Notes: generated by a model from the sequence alone, not told the origin. 64,000 bases of DNA from Prorocentrum cordatum (GCA_963575745.1 CAUYUJ010003425.1:281630-345629), one strand, 5' to 3'; counted from the first letter of the stretch, positions 12,809-25,499 are shown. A program made the numbers and translations.

Positions 12809-15800
12809 TCACTCCTGACCAAGGTTCTTCTTACGGGTCATGTTGACGAGCATCTTGCACTCGCTGTGCAAGCTGTCCAGGAGCTTCGGGAGCACCTTGT
12901 TCGCCGTGCGAATCTGGTGGTCGAAGGCCTCCTCTCCCACCTGGCTTGAGGATTAGCCAAGCGGCATTGCCACGGGGCCCAGTGGGGTCAGGGGAGTTGG
13001 GATTGCGGCCCCAGTGGTCGCAAGCCCACCCCCACACACAAAGACACGCACACACACGCGATCCACGGATATGCAACACGCGAGGGCATGGCGCAGCAGA
13101 GACACACGTAATCACCGACAGCGTGGCTCCTTGGAGCCATTCAAGTGACACGTTGAATCCGAGCCCAAACCAGATACACACCGACACGATGCCCCCACGC
13201 CCTACAACAAAGCACAATCCCAACTCACCTCCTTCTTGTACTTGGCCAGCGTCTGCTCGGCCATGAGAGCGGCCAGGAACTTGTTCTCGTTGAACGCGCC
13301 CATCACCTGCTGACTATGTTAGGCAAATGGGAGGATGGGGAAGGAATCCTGAGAAGGGATGGGATACAGATGCGAAGGGGGAATCGGAGAGCGGGGCAGA
13401 AGAGTTGAGGAGTGATGAACGGATGAGAAGACGGAGACTTAGTGGGATGCAAGAGCAGGTCGAGGAGGAGAAGGATCAGATGAGCAGGGGCAGGAGGAGG
13501 AAGAGGAGGAGGAGGAGGAGGCTTTGAATCGCAGTGCTCACCTGGTTCACCTTCTCGTCCATGTCGTCGAGGATGTGCGGGTTCTTCTTCACCCAGTTCC
13601 AGGCGGGATCCGACTGCACGAGGGTCCTGATCGTCGTGCTCTGGGTCATGGCTCCGTTGTAGCTCTGCTTCGTCTTGGCGAACAGCTTGGACTCGTCCAC
13701 GGGGGACCTGTCCTCATCTGGCTTGCCATCTGCAGACGAGGCGGCCTTGCCTTTGGACTTTGGCCTGGCCTTGGACTTAGGTTTGGCCTTGGCCTTCGCC
13801 TTCTTCGTCGATGACTCACCGCCATCTGCGTTGGCCTCGACCGCCCCCTCGATCGCCGCCTCTGGTTCAGCGTCCCCAGCGGCAGTCCGAGCCTCCGTCT
13901 GCTGCGCCACCGCCGACCTTGATGGCTTATCAGCTTCGCCGTCATCGCCTGAGCTCTCCCTCCACCGCTGGTAAAGAGACCATTCTGTGGTGAAGTATTC
14001 GTTGAGCTCCGTCGTCACGTGCAGGTACTCCACCGACTCGCTCATAGTATCCCACCTCAGCCATATGCCTCCCATGATGGCACAATTCGTGCAGTGCTTG
14101 AACGCCAACTTCAGCCCGTGTACGCCTCCTCCTTTCAACCATGCAATCCTCATCAACGAAAGGTACTGTCCTCGTTTCGCCTGCTCCTTGGCGTACTTCT
14201 CCATCTTCTGGAGGGTAGTCTCGGTCCTGTTCTTGAACAGCTGGTGCTTTCTCTTGGCCCAGTCAGCGCGGAATTGTTGCATCTCGCCCCATCCTGCAGC
14301 CTTCTGGTAGTCATCGCGCAACTGCTTGTCTGCCTGAAGGGCGCGGGCCCACCTCCCGCCAAAGGGGTTGCCCTTCGCCGTGCTGGTGCTGAAATGGTAG
14401 TTGTTCTGCTCGAGCTGATCGAAGAGCTCTTTGTCGGCCTGGTCAGCTGGGGCGAGCTCGGCGTCCTTCTCCTTGAACGCGGGGCTTCTACCCCTCAACT
14501 CCTGGACGCGCTTGACCAGGCCGCCGTGGAAGAATTGGTTCAGCACTTTATTCATGTGGGAGATGCTCTGATCGTCGGCGTCGCCAATCTCATCGACCTC
14601 CTGTTCCATTGAGCGGATCTGCGAGTCGAGCTCTGACAAGATGGCATCCTTGGAAAACCCACCAGGAAATTGGTCAGAGAAGTGCGTCGGTGGCGTCTCC
14701 TGCTCATGGCTCACGCCTGGAAGCCCCCTGGCAGGAGGACACAGCATGGCACCTCTGTCCACCCAGGAGAGTTCTCGCTTATGATCGGAGCGATGCGAGT
14801 CGGCATCTCCTTGGCCAGGTGGAATATTGCTGCCATCGCCGACGTCGCTGACCTCAGGCGCTCCTCCGCCAGCCGCTGATGTCTCCGCCTGCTGCGCGCA
14901 GGTCTCCTCCAGGGGTGGTGGGAACTGCTGGTTCTTCGCACCTGATGGCTGACTCACAGCTGCCACTGCGGCCGACGATGGCGTGATGCCCTGCATGCGG
15001 AGGATGTCGCCTTGGCTCGGCGCGGTGCACTTCTTCTCGGCAGGGCTCTCGTTCTCGCGCTGCTTGTCCTCCGACACGGACGCCGCGGACGATGTGAGGT
15101 CCTGACTGGCTGCGCGACACAGCAGGATCAGGAAGACGGAGGGTGAGTAAGGGACGACGAGCAAGAAGCGGCAGGATGGCGATGGAAATAGTCATGCCAA
15201 GCAGGAACATAACAAGTAGGAGCTCAATAATAAGTGCGGAGAAGCCGCAGCAGGAATTGCAGCTCGGAGGAGAATGAGCAAAGGGGGGGGGGTCGACGGA
15301 GGAAGGAGGAAGAGTCATGCACATGAGGGTCGTGCAATCACTAGGGCGAAGCAGTCCTGCACGCTCCCAGTTGCCCCAGATCTCGTCGAACCACATTCGG
15401 TCTGCAAGGCCCACCCAAGGTCGCCACGCACCGATCTAGCCCCTCCCGCCGAGAACACACTCGCACCACCACCTCGAGCTCATCGGCCCTCCCTTCGGTT
15501 TTCAGGGAGTCGCTGTTTGGGATACCCTTGCTCGCTCCTCTGGGAGCGAGCGGCGGGTGGTGCCTCGAGCAGTTTCCATCTTGACACCGCGGGGTGCGAT
15601 GAGATCGAGGTGGCGGCGGTGGCGTGTTCTCGGCGGTAGGATGCTGGATAGTGGCGGCATTGGGTGAGCATCCCGCTCCTACCTTGTCATCGTCGTCAAC
15701 CTTCTGGCGCTTCTGGGGCTTGCCACTGCACAGCGGCGCGTCGTCGTCCGAAAGCTCCGTGGCGACGCCCTTCTTGACGGGAGTGTCTACCTCCATGGGC

Positions 15801-16321
15801 TCGTGTGCGGAGCGCAGGGCCATCGTCGCCGCCTTGGCGGCCTTGAGCTTCTCCTGGCAGGCAGCGCGCAACATATGACTCGCATTGCACCGCGCCTATC
15901 CTGTGGCGCAGCCTTAGGCAAAGGGGGGGGGGCGGGGGCAATTGTGCACGCTGACGTGCACCGACACCTCCCAATCCGTATTGATTGCCAACAATGCGTC
16001 CTCGAGCATGTTGTCCAACTGCGAGGCCTTGAGGAGCATCGCCTCCTCCACGAGCTTCAACCGCCGCTCGCGCTCCCTCAAGAATTTGTCCTCCTGGTCC
16101 AGCAGCTTGTGGCGCTGCTCGACCTCCATGCGCATCATGTCAGTGGCCGACATGGGGGCCTCGGGCACCTGCTCCTCCTGCTTCTCTGCATTCTCCGCGG
16201 GGATCGTCGACGGCGCCTCATCTGCGGTAGCGGAGCTCGACTCCACCTCGACGACCGTCTCGGGGACAGGAACGCCTGGAGCAGCCATGGCCTGCGCGAG
16301 GTCCTCGGCCGTCACATTCGC
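12809..16321 (-). CDS. Y2: large Lys-rich protein of E2, 5 exons
   Basis: Exons on the minus strand are 16321-15968, 15853-15683, 15101-13542, 13306-13229 and 12940-12809, all phase 0 with GT-AG introns, giving about 764 residues and ending KKNLGQE. The first exon has a coiled-coil-like stretch (LLDQEDKFLRERERRLKLVE). The third has a globular part with NPFGGRWARALQADKQLRDD and a CTNC pair, then a Lys-rich linker of KAKAKPKSK type that suggests nuclear localisation or DNA binding. The last two exons look helical. I recognise the architecture as a recurrent dinoflagellate family without assigned function. A 5' exon with the start codon probably lies upstream. Its place between X2 and Z2 matches Y1 in E1. 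Confidence 0.72.
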
Positions 16322-16599
16322 CTGGGCAGGGTTCGAATCCTTGATTGCAGATACCCAGTCGAGGATGTTGTAGCCAACGAGGAGTGACGAGCGAGGACGA
16401 GAAGACGCAAGCTGATGTTGAGTAAGGTGTTGGGGTAGAAGGGGTGGGTGCACGAATGGGGTTGAGAAGGGAGGAGGGAGGGTGAGGTTGAGCATGTCCA
16501 CAGCAGCCCTTTGATTAGGATGCGGCAAAACCAACACACAACCACCACCGACCCACATAGAGCCAGCATACAACCCACATAATAATACAATCACCTCAC

Positions 16600-18750
16600 A
16601 TATCTACGGTGCGTACGTGGGCAACATTTAGTTTACTCTTTCCCGCGTGGGTATAATCCGATCGGGGCCACCGAAACAGATCTGCGCTTGGCGCACGCAG
16701 TCACTATCGCCAAACACTAGGACCGAGTGCGATGGCAGACAGCTAGACCATGTTCACACATGCATGCGCAGCCCCATCCACGCCATTCGTTGCGCAGACA
16801 AACCATATGCTCCCTTGTCCTTACCTCTTACCCACCTCCTCCGATATCCGTCCGTCTCCATACCCGTTGTGCATACACGTGTCGATGATTTGCGTGGTGC
16901 TACTGTATGTCCCACATTTTGCGATTCTCGAACGTTTCTCCTCCACCGTGTCCTCCTCGTCCTCATTCGCATCCGATTCCTAGTATCACCTCCGCATCCT
17001 CGACATCATCCTCTTGGTCTCACCTTCGCCTCCCTCACCAAAACAACTCACCATCATCATTCTCCTCAGTTCAAACCCAATTAGCCCAGTCGACCGCATC
17101 ATGTGCAGCGCCACGCTGGACGTCAGCACCGCCAAGCTCCATCAGTCTGATCGCCCGGGTGTCGCGCGTCAGCTCCAGGGCCGTTGGGCCGTTGACCAGC
17201 CGTGATCACTGTTTGAGCCAAATCGCCAAACCACGATCCGCCCTTGCTGTCGCGCAGCTGCCTCTCAAGATACGCCACCCCCGAAGCTTACGACGCCAGA
17301 TGCCAACCCACAACATTATCGTACCATGAATTCGAACGCGCGCCCGTTGGAAGCTCAAGCGCTCGAATTCATGATCGGTGCTAAGGGTACCCCTATCACG
17401 AATGCTGCGAGTACATCTTCGAGCTACATGCGTGCTCCCAGGAGGGCACCTGCTGGAAACTCATCCCCTGCACATCCCTCACTAGGATGAGGGAGGAGCC
17501 GAGGATGGGGAGGAGGAGGAGGAGGAGGAGGCTGACTGACTGACGAGGCGTGCGGAGACCAGGTCTAGCCTGGGCGCAGAACAAAAGCAGACATGCGGGG
17601 AGCAACGGTGCGAGGGTCACTAACGGCGCAACGCCGGGCAGTCCCCACTCGCACCGCGCCCCCCGCAAAATCAGACATGCGGGAACTTACCTCCGCTCTT
17701 GGGGGGCAATCCCTTGGACAGCCGAATCCCGCGACACAACATCGAACCACTGACAGCATGCTGCGCCGACCCCACAAAGGATCAAACCACTAATGGGCGG
17801 GACCGCACTGACATCACCTCCTGAGCAGCGCCCTCCCAACCACACTTTCTCATTTGCAAGCACGGTCGCTCGCGGGCCTCCCAGAAGTAGGTGTGGAGCG
17901 GCCGCCAGCGATCCAGCAAGGCACGCACCTCCCGTGTCAATGCTTTGTCTCAGGCGAGTGGGATGATGCACTCTGAACCAACTGAGCCTAACCCTGTCGC
18001 CGCACAACCATATGTGTATACCACGTATCGACAGCTGGTTTGTAGCTCGTGCTCGCTTACTCCCTCGGTATGTATCTCCCTCTACCCCTCTCTCTCTACA
18101 TGTACATACATGCAACGATACATAGTGGCAGTGTTCTCTTGGTCTCTCTCTCTCTCTCTCGCCACACCTGGGCTAGCCTCATTATTTGTAAACGCGTGTG
18201 TTTACCTATCTCTCCACATCTATATGTATGTATAGCACTATCTCTATGTTTCTCTCTCTCTCTCTCTGCCTCGCCCTTTCCCTCTTGGTTGCTCCCTATC
18301 ACCGCCCATGTCTTGTTTCCTGCATGCAACGCTATATGTGAACACTTGCAGGTAATGTATATACAGCGACATGTCAAACTGTGCAAGCGAGTACAGTTTC
18401 AGTATGGTGTAACGTTCTCTACATGGAAGTGTGTACCATCAATCATTGATGATATCGGGTGACCTCTGTGGTGGCCCCATGTTTCCAACATCTCTCCCTC
18501 GCTCTCTCTCTCTCTCTCTGATCTCTCTATCTCCCTCGGCGTGTCTCACTATAGGTGCTCACTTGTCATTCGCCCAGCACGGCCCAATGCAAGACTGGCT
18601 ACCCTCTGAATGTGGACCACACTCCCATCTCACAAGTTGCACGCTTCGGGACATGCATCAATCGAGGCATACTCACAGTCCACGTCCTGCCACCAAGACA
18701 ACCACGTAACACAACCAGGCGCACCGACACGACATGCCTCCCGCACATAG
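16600..18750. other. E2 spacer between X2 and Y2
   Basis: Pyrimidine-rich sequence with CT microsatellites (18130-18270, 18490-18530) and a GGA run at 17512-17530. No coding block is supported. First exons of Y2 may lie near 16600-17300. Confidence 0.35.
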
Positions 18751-18756
18751 CCCACC

Positions 18757-21260
18757 TCACATGAAGCTCTGCCCGAACTCATCCTCAATAACTTTCTGCA
18801 TGTCCACCGCCTCCTGCTTCTTCGGCACGTCCTTCTTCTCCTCATCCTTCTTCTCCTCATCCTTCTTCTCCTCGTGCTTCTCCGGCAGCTTCTCGGGCTT
18901 CACCCGCTTGGGAGACGTCTTCATCGTCTTGGGCGTCGCCTTAGCTTTGACTTTCCCAGCTTTTTTCTCCTTTGCTTTTGCTTTCGCCTTCTTCATTGGC
19001 GTGGGCGCCTTCTTCTCCTCATCCTCAGCAGCTCCCTCATCAGCTTCCTCCTCAGCTTCTTCCGCGGCCTCCTCGCCTGCCTCCTCGGCTTCCTCCTCAG
19101 CTTCCTCAAGCTCCTCGCCATCAGACCGACATTCATCATGCTCCTCACCATCAGGCTTTGCTGCGGCAGCTGGGCGCTTGACGCTTGCGGGCTTTGCCGT
19201 AGCGGCTGAGGCTGGTCGCTTCCTTGCCACGGAAGACTGTTGATTCCTCACGAATTCTGCTTTTTCTTTCTCGAGCGTGTTTTTGTCTACCTCGCCGCGG
19301 GCGCACCGCTTGCCGAAGTCGATGAACAGCTCCTCTTCGCCCTTGTACCCCTCGCGAACAACGAGTTGGATCACCATCTTGTCTTTCTTGTCGACCTGCT
19401 GCTCCTCCCACATCGCCAAGTGCTTCACCTGGTGCCTGTGGTAGATCGTCACGTAAATGCGAGCGCCATTCTTGTTCTTCCCGTCGTAGAGGGCGCCCCG
19501 CTTCTTGTTGTCAGCCATCATCTCGTTCCATGCTTTCACGGACAGCCCTGCGATTCTCCAGGTCGAGCCGTCCTCCCAAGTGGCAATCATCTCATCATCA
19601 CTACAGTCTTTATCCTCAGGTTCTGTTGGCCGCTTGGAGAACTCGGGCGTCGGGTTCTTTTTCTTGATCTCGAGGCGGTATGCCGCCTCCCCTCCGATAT
19701 TGCTAGGTTATCTCTTTGCACCCCCCGTCGTCATCTCGACGCTTGCAATTCTTCGCGTTTATGGTCGGGCCATTTTTCGAGACGCGTCCAGCCGTGACGA
19801 AGAGGACACCCCTATGATTGACCACTGCACATGTCTACAACTCACATAAGGACAGAGGCGAAACCCCCGCCCCGCCATCTGCTCGAAGTTGAAGCCGTAA
19901 GAGTACTTGTTGTTCTTAGAGTCCTAGCAATTCAACGCGTGGACGTGATGGAAGGGCGACTACACAAGCAACGTACATGTCAAGGCATCTCGCACGCCAG
20001 CTGACCATACCACAACACTAAGGACACACAGCCATACACAGTGCGCATAATACAACAGAGCGCCCACATAAAACCCACATAAAACCCGCATAACACCCAC
20101 ATAAAACCACATAAAACCACATAACATCAAATATCTCTACTGTACCAGCCACTCCTGACTGCCTCCTCCTGGCTACCTCCTCTGTCCACAACACCCTACA
20201 TTACGCACATTATGTTCCACCTCTCGTTCCTCCTCCTCATACCCTCCCCCGCCAGTCCTTATCAGCAGCAATCAGGAAAGGCTTCAACCACACAGGCTTC
20301 GTCGTCTGGTTCCTGCGGTGGACACGGGACAACGCTGTGACTTTATATGGACAAAATGGGGAAATGGCGGAACGGAATTAGGGGAGAGGGAAGGAGAGGA
20401 CGCGGAGCGGGAAGACACGGCAGAAATTGATCAGTCACCCCGATGTGCATAACACCAGACCCTCGAATGTATCCGGCATCCAGCCCCCACTCCCGCCATT
20501 GCGCCTCCCCTCCTCCACTGCCCCCCGCCCTTCGCCTGCCCACCTCCCCACCAGCACTAACAAAGCCCCCCAAAGCAGTCCTGGCTTTGACCAGCGCTTG
20601 AGAAACATGTCGAAGCATAGATCTCATCCGCAGCCCCTCGGAAAAGGGCCCGCGCGGATGAGACCACTGAAACAACAGAAACGCAGAAACACCTCAATCA
20701 ACATCGGTTGTTATAATTTCCCGTGTGTTTTCACATGTTGTGGGCGTCGGTTTGGCCAAGCCACTGTAGTTGCTTGCCTGTAGTTGCTGCCCAACTCTGA
20801 ACTTTGGGGCCCAGCTTCCATCCGTCAACATCTTTTTTCTCATTTGCTAAACTACATAGGATCTCTTCCATCTGACGCTGGTTCAAATTCTCGTTCGGGC
20901 GAATGGCATTGCGGAGGTCAACGAGCAGGTGCGTCCACCCAACAAGAGCATCTTTGTCTAGAGGGTCCTGGGAGACATGTTTTTGCCAAACGCTTTCCCT
21001 GTCAGCCCAACGCCGTCTACCCCAACCCGTGCTACAAACAATGCAACAACTTTTATATGTGCTGATCCCCCTGTACAAATGACGTCGCCCCATGCAAAAA
21101 GCGGTCCGTGAGATTCTCAGTGTACTCAACATCTTCGGGCGTCTCGAGGTGCTCGCTGAGCACGTACTTGACATCGTCGAGGGGGGCGCATCTGGGCGAA
21201 CCGCCCATTGTACGATTGATGTTGCTCGAGCCGCAGAAATCTGCGATCCTGCAGCCCTCG
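18757..21260 (-). CDS. X2: KRPAA-type protein of E2, at least 6 exons
   Basis: The last exon (about 19705-18757) starts in a frame reading KKKNPTPEFSKRP and continues through SDDEMIATWEDGSTWRIAGL, NGARIYVTIYHRHQVKHL, a SVKRPAAAAK tract, a long Glu/Ala acidic run and repeated EEKKD. Upstream coding blocks with splice signals are at about 19930-19860 (NNKYSYGFNFEQM), 20341-20257 (TTKPVWLKPFLIAADKDW), 20668-20550 (MLRHVSQALVKARTALGGF), 21030-20736 (VWQKHVSQDPLDKDALVGW) and 21260-21080 (LDDVKYVLSEHLETPEDVEY). Joining them into one gene is inference. X1 in E1 shares the KNP..F..P then SDDE segment, a W.DGR stretch and the KRPAA tract, so the two are homologous. Basic and acidic tracts suggest a nuclear accessory protein. 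The function is unknown. Confidence 0.65.
20055..20135 (-). repeat. E2 11-bp array, reverse orientation
   Basis: Copies of CACATAAAACC, the reverse complement of the unit at 4486 and 12426. They lie in an intron of X2. Confidence 0.8.
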
Positions 21261-21558
21261 CACTCTGCTGCCCCTGTTCGCCCAGAGGGATAATTGGGGG
21301 CGGCGGGAAGGCGAGAGGAAAAGGAGGATCATCTGGCGGAGGGAGGAAATAAAGGCTTCGGAAGAGGATTTCTGAACTTACATGCAGGTTTAGGTGGATG
21401 ATCAAGCTTGAGCCGCATCTGTTCACAAACTAGTTAATACAAGGTAACTCAACAGAGGAGGCATAGTTAATTATATGATTTGTTACACATAATTCTAGAA
21501 TTAACTAAATATGCTTGTTTTTCATTGTTTTAGCGATCCGATCGATAAGTGGCGATCG

Positions 21559-21590
21559 GATCTTAAATGGCGATCTGCGGAGCCTCTGGG
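21559..21590 (-). repeat. E2 right terminal inverted repeat
   Basis: Reverse complement opens CCCAGAGG. It pairs with 3416-3447 at 28 of 32 positions. The motif GGCGATC repeats just inside (21550-21575). Confidence 0.88.
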
Positions 21591-21760
21591 TGGGGTTGGC
21601 TTTCGCCGGGGCTGGCTTTCGGCGGTCTGGCTGTCGCAGGGGCTGGTTTTCGCAAGGGGTTGGCTTTTGCCGGGGTTTGGCTTTCGACGGGGTTGGCTCC
21701 CGACGGGGTTGGCATTCGCCGGGGCTGGCTTTCGCTAGGGTTGGCTTTCGCCCGGGGATG
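21591..21760 (+). repeat. GGCTTTCGCC-type tandem repeat, right part
   Basis: Continuation of the array interrupted at 3415. Units of about 16-18 bp such as GGGGTTGGCTTTCGCC. Confidence 0.88.
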
Positions 21761-24700
21761 GGCGCGGGCCCCAACGGGCGGGTCGGGCCGAGCGGGGGGG
21801 CCCTAGCGGGAGGGGCGGGTCGGGCCAGGTTGGGCGGACCCAAACGGGTCGGGTCGGGTCGGGCGGGCGGGGCGCTAAAGCGCGGGGCGCGCCAGAGCGA
21901 GCGCGCGCGAACCCCGGCGAGCGTGTCGGGCGGGGCGGGCGGACCTTAACGGGCGGGGCGGGGCGGGGCGGGCAGGGCGGGCCCTAACGGGCGGGTCGGG
22001 CCGGGTGGGCGGGGCACTTGATAGCGGGGCGCGCCCGAGCGAGCGCACGCGAACCCTAGCGGCTGGGTCGGGTCGGGCGCGCGGGCCCTAACGGGCGGGG
22101 CGGGTCGGGCCGGGCCGCGCGAACCCTGACGGGCGGGTCGGTTCGGGCGGGCGGGGCGCTGAAAGTGCGGGGCGCGCCGGAACGAGCACGCGTGAACTCT
22201 GAGGGGCGGGTCGGGTCGGGCAGGGGGGCCTTGGCGGGCAGGCCGGGTCGGGCGGGCCCTCGCGGGCGGGTCGGGCCGGGCAGGCGGGGCACTAATGTGC
22301 GAGGCGCGCTGGAGCGAGCACGCTTGAACCCTAAACGGGCGGGTCGGGTCGGGTGGGCGGACCCTGGTGGGCGGGGCGGGTCGGGCCGTGTCGGGCGGAC
22401 CCTAGCGGGCGGGTCGCGTCGGGCAGGCGGGGCACTAGAATGCGAGGCGCGCTCGAGTGAGCACGCGTGCACCCTGGCGGCGGGTCGGGTCAGTCGGGCG
22501 AACCCAGCGGGCGGGTCGGGTCGGGCGGGCGGGGCGCCGAAGTGCGAAGCACGCCGGAGCGAGCGCGCGCGAACTCTAGCGGGCGGGTCGGGTCGGGCAG
22601 GCGGACCCTGGCGGGCGGGGCGGTCGGGCTGGGTCGGGCGGATCCTAACGCGCGGGTCGGGCCGGGCGGGCGGGGCGCTGAAATGCGGGGCGCGCCGGAA
22701 CGACGCGCGAACGGGTTGAATCGGATCGGGCGGGCCCTAACGAGAGGGTCGGGCCGGGCGGGCGGAGCGCTAGAGCGCGGGGCGCGCGCGAGTGAGCACG
22801 GGTGAACCTTACAGCGGCGGGTCGGGTCGGGCAGACCTGGCGGGCGGGCCCAGTCGGGCGCGGGTCGGGTCGGGCAGGCGGGGCGCTAAAGTGCAGGGCG
22901 CGCCGGGGCGAGCAGGCGCGAACGCAAGCGGGCGGGTCGGGTCGGGTGGGCGGGCCCTGGGTCGGGTCGGATCGGGCGGACCCTGGCGGGCGGGTCGGGC
23001 CAGGCGGGCGGGGCGCAAAAAGCGCGGAGCACGCCAGGACGAGCGCGCGCGAACTCGAACGGGCGGGTCGGGTCGGGCAGGCGGACCCCGACGGGCGGGG
23101 CGGGTCGGTCGGGCCGGGCGGGCCCTAACTAGCGGGCGGGTCGGGCCGGGCAGGCGGGGCGCGCCGGAGCGAGCGCGCGCGAACCCTGGCGGGCGGGTCG
23201 GGTCGGGCGGGCGGGCCCGCAATGGGCACGTCGGGCCGGGTCTGGTCGGGCGGACCCTCGCGGCGCGGGTGGGTCGGGTCGGGGAGGCAAGGTAAGTGCG
23301 AGGCGCGCTCGAGTGAGCACGCACGAACCCTAGCGGGCGGGTCGGATCGGGTCGGGCGAACCCTGGCGGGCGGGCCGGGTCGGGCGGGCGAAGCCCAAAA
23401 TTGCGAGGTACGCCGGAGCGAGCAAGAACGACCTCTGACGGGCGGGTCGGGTCGGGCGGGCAGACCCTGACGGGCGGGGCGGATCGGGGCGGGTCTGGCG
23501 GACCCTAACGGGCGGGTCGCGTCGGGCGGGCGGGGCGCTGAAGTGCGGCGCGCGCCAGAGCCAGCGCGCGTGAACCCTGGCGGGCGGGTCGGGTCGGGCG
23601 GGCGGACCCCATCGGGCGGGGCGGGCCGGGTCGGGTCGGGCAGGCCCTGGCGCGCGGGTCGGGCCCGGCGGGCGAATCGCTAACGTGCGGGGCGCGCTCG
23701 CGCCAGCACGCGCGAACCCTGGCGGGCGGATCGGGCCGGGCGGGCGGGCCCCATCGGGCGGGGCGGGTCGGGTCGGGCGGGCAGATCTTAACGGGCGGGG
23801 CGGGCCTGGTCGGGCCGGGCAGACTCTGACAGGCGAGGCGGGTCGGGCGCGGGCTGTGTCGGGCAGGCGGGGCACCAAAGTGCGGGGCGCGCCAGAGCGA
23901 GCACGCGCGCGGGCGGGTCGGGTCGGGCGGGGCGGGTCGGCACGCGTGAACTCCAACAGGTGGGTCGGGTCGGGCGGGCGAACCCTGGCGGGCCGCGCGG
24001 GTCGGGCCGGGTCGGGCGGGCCCTCGCGGGCGGGTCGGGCCGGGCAGGCGGGGCGGCAAGGTGCGGGGCGCGCTCGAGTGAGCACGCATGAACCCTAGCG
24101 GGTGGGTCGGTCGGTCGGGCGGACCCGAGCGGGCGGCTCGGGTCGGGCGGGCGGGGCACTGCGGGGCGCGCCGGAACAAACGCGCGCGAACCCTGGCGGG
24201 CGGGTCGGGTCGCGCAGGCGGACCCTGACGGGCGGGGCGCGGGGCGGGGCGGAGCGGGCCTGGCGGACCTCGCGGGCGGGTCGCGTCGGGCAGGTCGGGC
24301 GCTTCAGTGCGGGGCGCGCTGGAGCGAGCAAACGCGAACCCTGTAAAGGGCGGGTCGGGCCGGGCGGGCTGACCCCAACGGGCGGGGCAGGTCGGGCCGG
24401 GTCGGGCAGGCCCTAACGGGCGGGTCGGGTCGGGCGGGCAGGGCGCTAAAAGGCGGGGCGCGCCGGGGCGAGCATGCGCGGACCCTGGCGGGCGGGTCGG
24501 GTCGGGCGGGCGGGCCCTAACGGGCGGCGCGGGTCGGGTCGGGCCGGGCGGGGGCGGCTCGGGTCGGGCGGGCAGGGCGCTGAAGCGTGGGGAGCGCCCG
24601 AGCGAGCGCGCGCGAACCCCAGCGTGCGGGTCGGGTCGGGCGGGCGGGCCCTCGCAGGCGGAGCGGGTCGGGCTGGGTCGGGCGGGCCCAAAGCAGGGGC

Positions 24701-24960
24701 GTGTCGGGTCGGGCGGGCGGGCCCTAACGAGCGGGGCGGGTCGGGTCTGGTCGGGCGGGCCCTAACAAGCGGGTCGGGTCGGGCGGGCGGGGCGCAAAAG
24801 TGCGGGGCGCGCTCGACTGGGCACGCGCGAACCCTGGCGGGCGGGTCGGGTCGGGTGGGCGGGCCGTAACGCGGAGCGGGTCGGGTCGGGCCGGGCAGGT
24901 CCTGACGGGCGGGCCTGCTCGGGCAGGCGGGGCGCTTGAAGCGCGGGGCGCGCTCAAGTG
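21760..24960 (+). repeat. GC satellite with higher-order structure
   Basis: Dense GGGCGGGTCGGGTCGGGC sequence in which a more complex segment recurs: GGGGCGCGCCGGAGCGAGC followed by gcgcgcgaaccctggcg. I count about 23 occurrences spaced roughly 95-215 bp apart, from 21881 to 24946. Open frames here are by-products of composition and are not called. Confidence 0.9.
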
Positions 24961-25199
24961 CTCGAGCGCGCGTCTGGCTTTGCCAGGGGCGCGCGTAGCA
25001 CTGACTGGCCCTGGGCCTCAGGGGGGCAAGCGCGGCGCGCATGCGTGGGCCAAGCCGTCCGGGAATAAGGCGGGCGGCTGCGCTTCCAGTGCTGCTGCGG
25101 GAACGCGCGCGGAGCTCCAGCCAGCCGGAGGTGCCAGAGGAGGAGAGGAGGGGAAGAGGAGCAGCAGCAGCAGCAAAGGACAGGAGCGGGAGGAGGAAA

Positions 25200-25490
25200 G
25201 GAAGGGGAGGGTGAAAACGAACCTGGGCGAAAACCATCCCGGGCGAAACGCCGAGCCGGGCGAACGTCAGCCCCGGGCGCAAGCCAACCCAGGCGAAAGC
25301 TAAACCGGGCGAAAGCCAACTCGGGCGAAAGCCAGATTGGGCGAAGACCAACCCGGGCGAAAGCCAACCCCGGCGAAAGCCAACCCGCGCCAACCCGGGC
25401 GAAAGACAACCCGGGCGAAAGCAAACTCGGGCAAAACGAACCGGGCGAAACGAACCAGGCGAAAGCCAACACGGGCGAAAAAACATCGAC
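25200..25490 (-). repeat. Inverted copy of the GGCTTTCGCC array
   Basis: Reads GGCGAAAGCCAACCCGGGCG repeatedly, the reverse complement of the array at 21591-21760. The two arrays bracket the GC satellite as an inverted pair. Confidence 0.88.
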
Positions 25491-25499
25491 GCCAGTTCG

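Larger units (their letters stand above)
3416..21590 (-). mobile_element. E2: 18.2 kb DNA transposon, CCCAGA family
   Basis: The first 32 bases and the reverse complement of the last 32 agree at 28 positions; both open CCCAGAGG and share CAGATCGCCAT and TAAGATC. The flanking dinucleotides are TG (3414-3415) and TG (21591-21592). Removing the element with one TG restores an unbroken TTTCGCTGGGGTTGGC repeat, as expected for an insertion with a 2-bp target duplication. All supportable genes inside are on the minus strand, in transcription order X2 (21260-18757), Y2 (16321-12809), Z2 (11398-8372) and M2 (7436-5006). Element E1 at 26350-38206 has the same terminal motif, target duplication length and gene set. 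The superfamily is uncertain; the DxxH transposase-like protein and 2-bp duplication suggest a CMC/EnSpm relative. Confidence 0.88.

Noticed and set aside
17205-17227. Minus-strand GGCGATTTGGCTCAAAC resembling a spliced-leader relict upstream of Y2
   Set aside because: Only about 11 bases match without gaps and no open frame follows closely; chance is likely in a window this size.
3416-21590. E2 as two independent elements, because of its larger size
   Set aside because: No second pair of CCCAGA ends or internal target duplication was seen, and all genes share one strand and one array type.
21760-24960. Long Gly/Arg- and Pro/Arg-rich open frames on both strands
   Set aside because: They are the by-product of a GC satellite with few stop codons. 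No domain or codon structure, and the frames repeat with the satellite.
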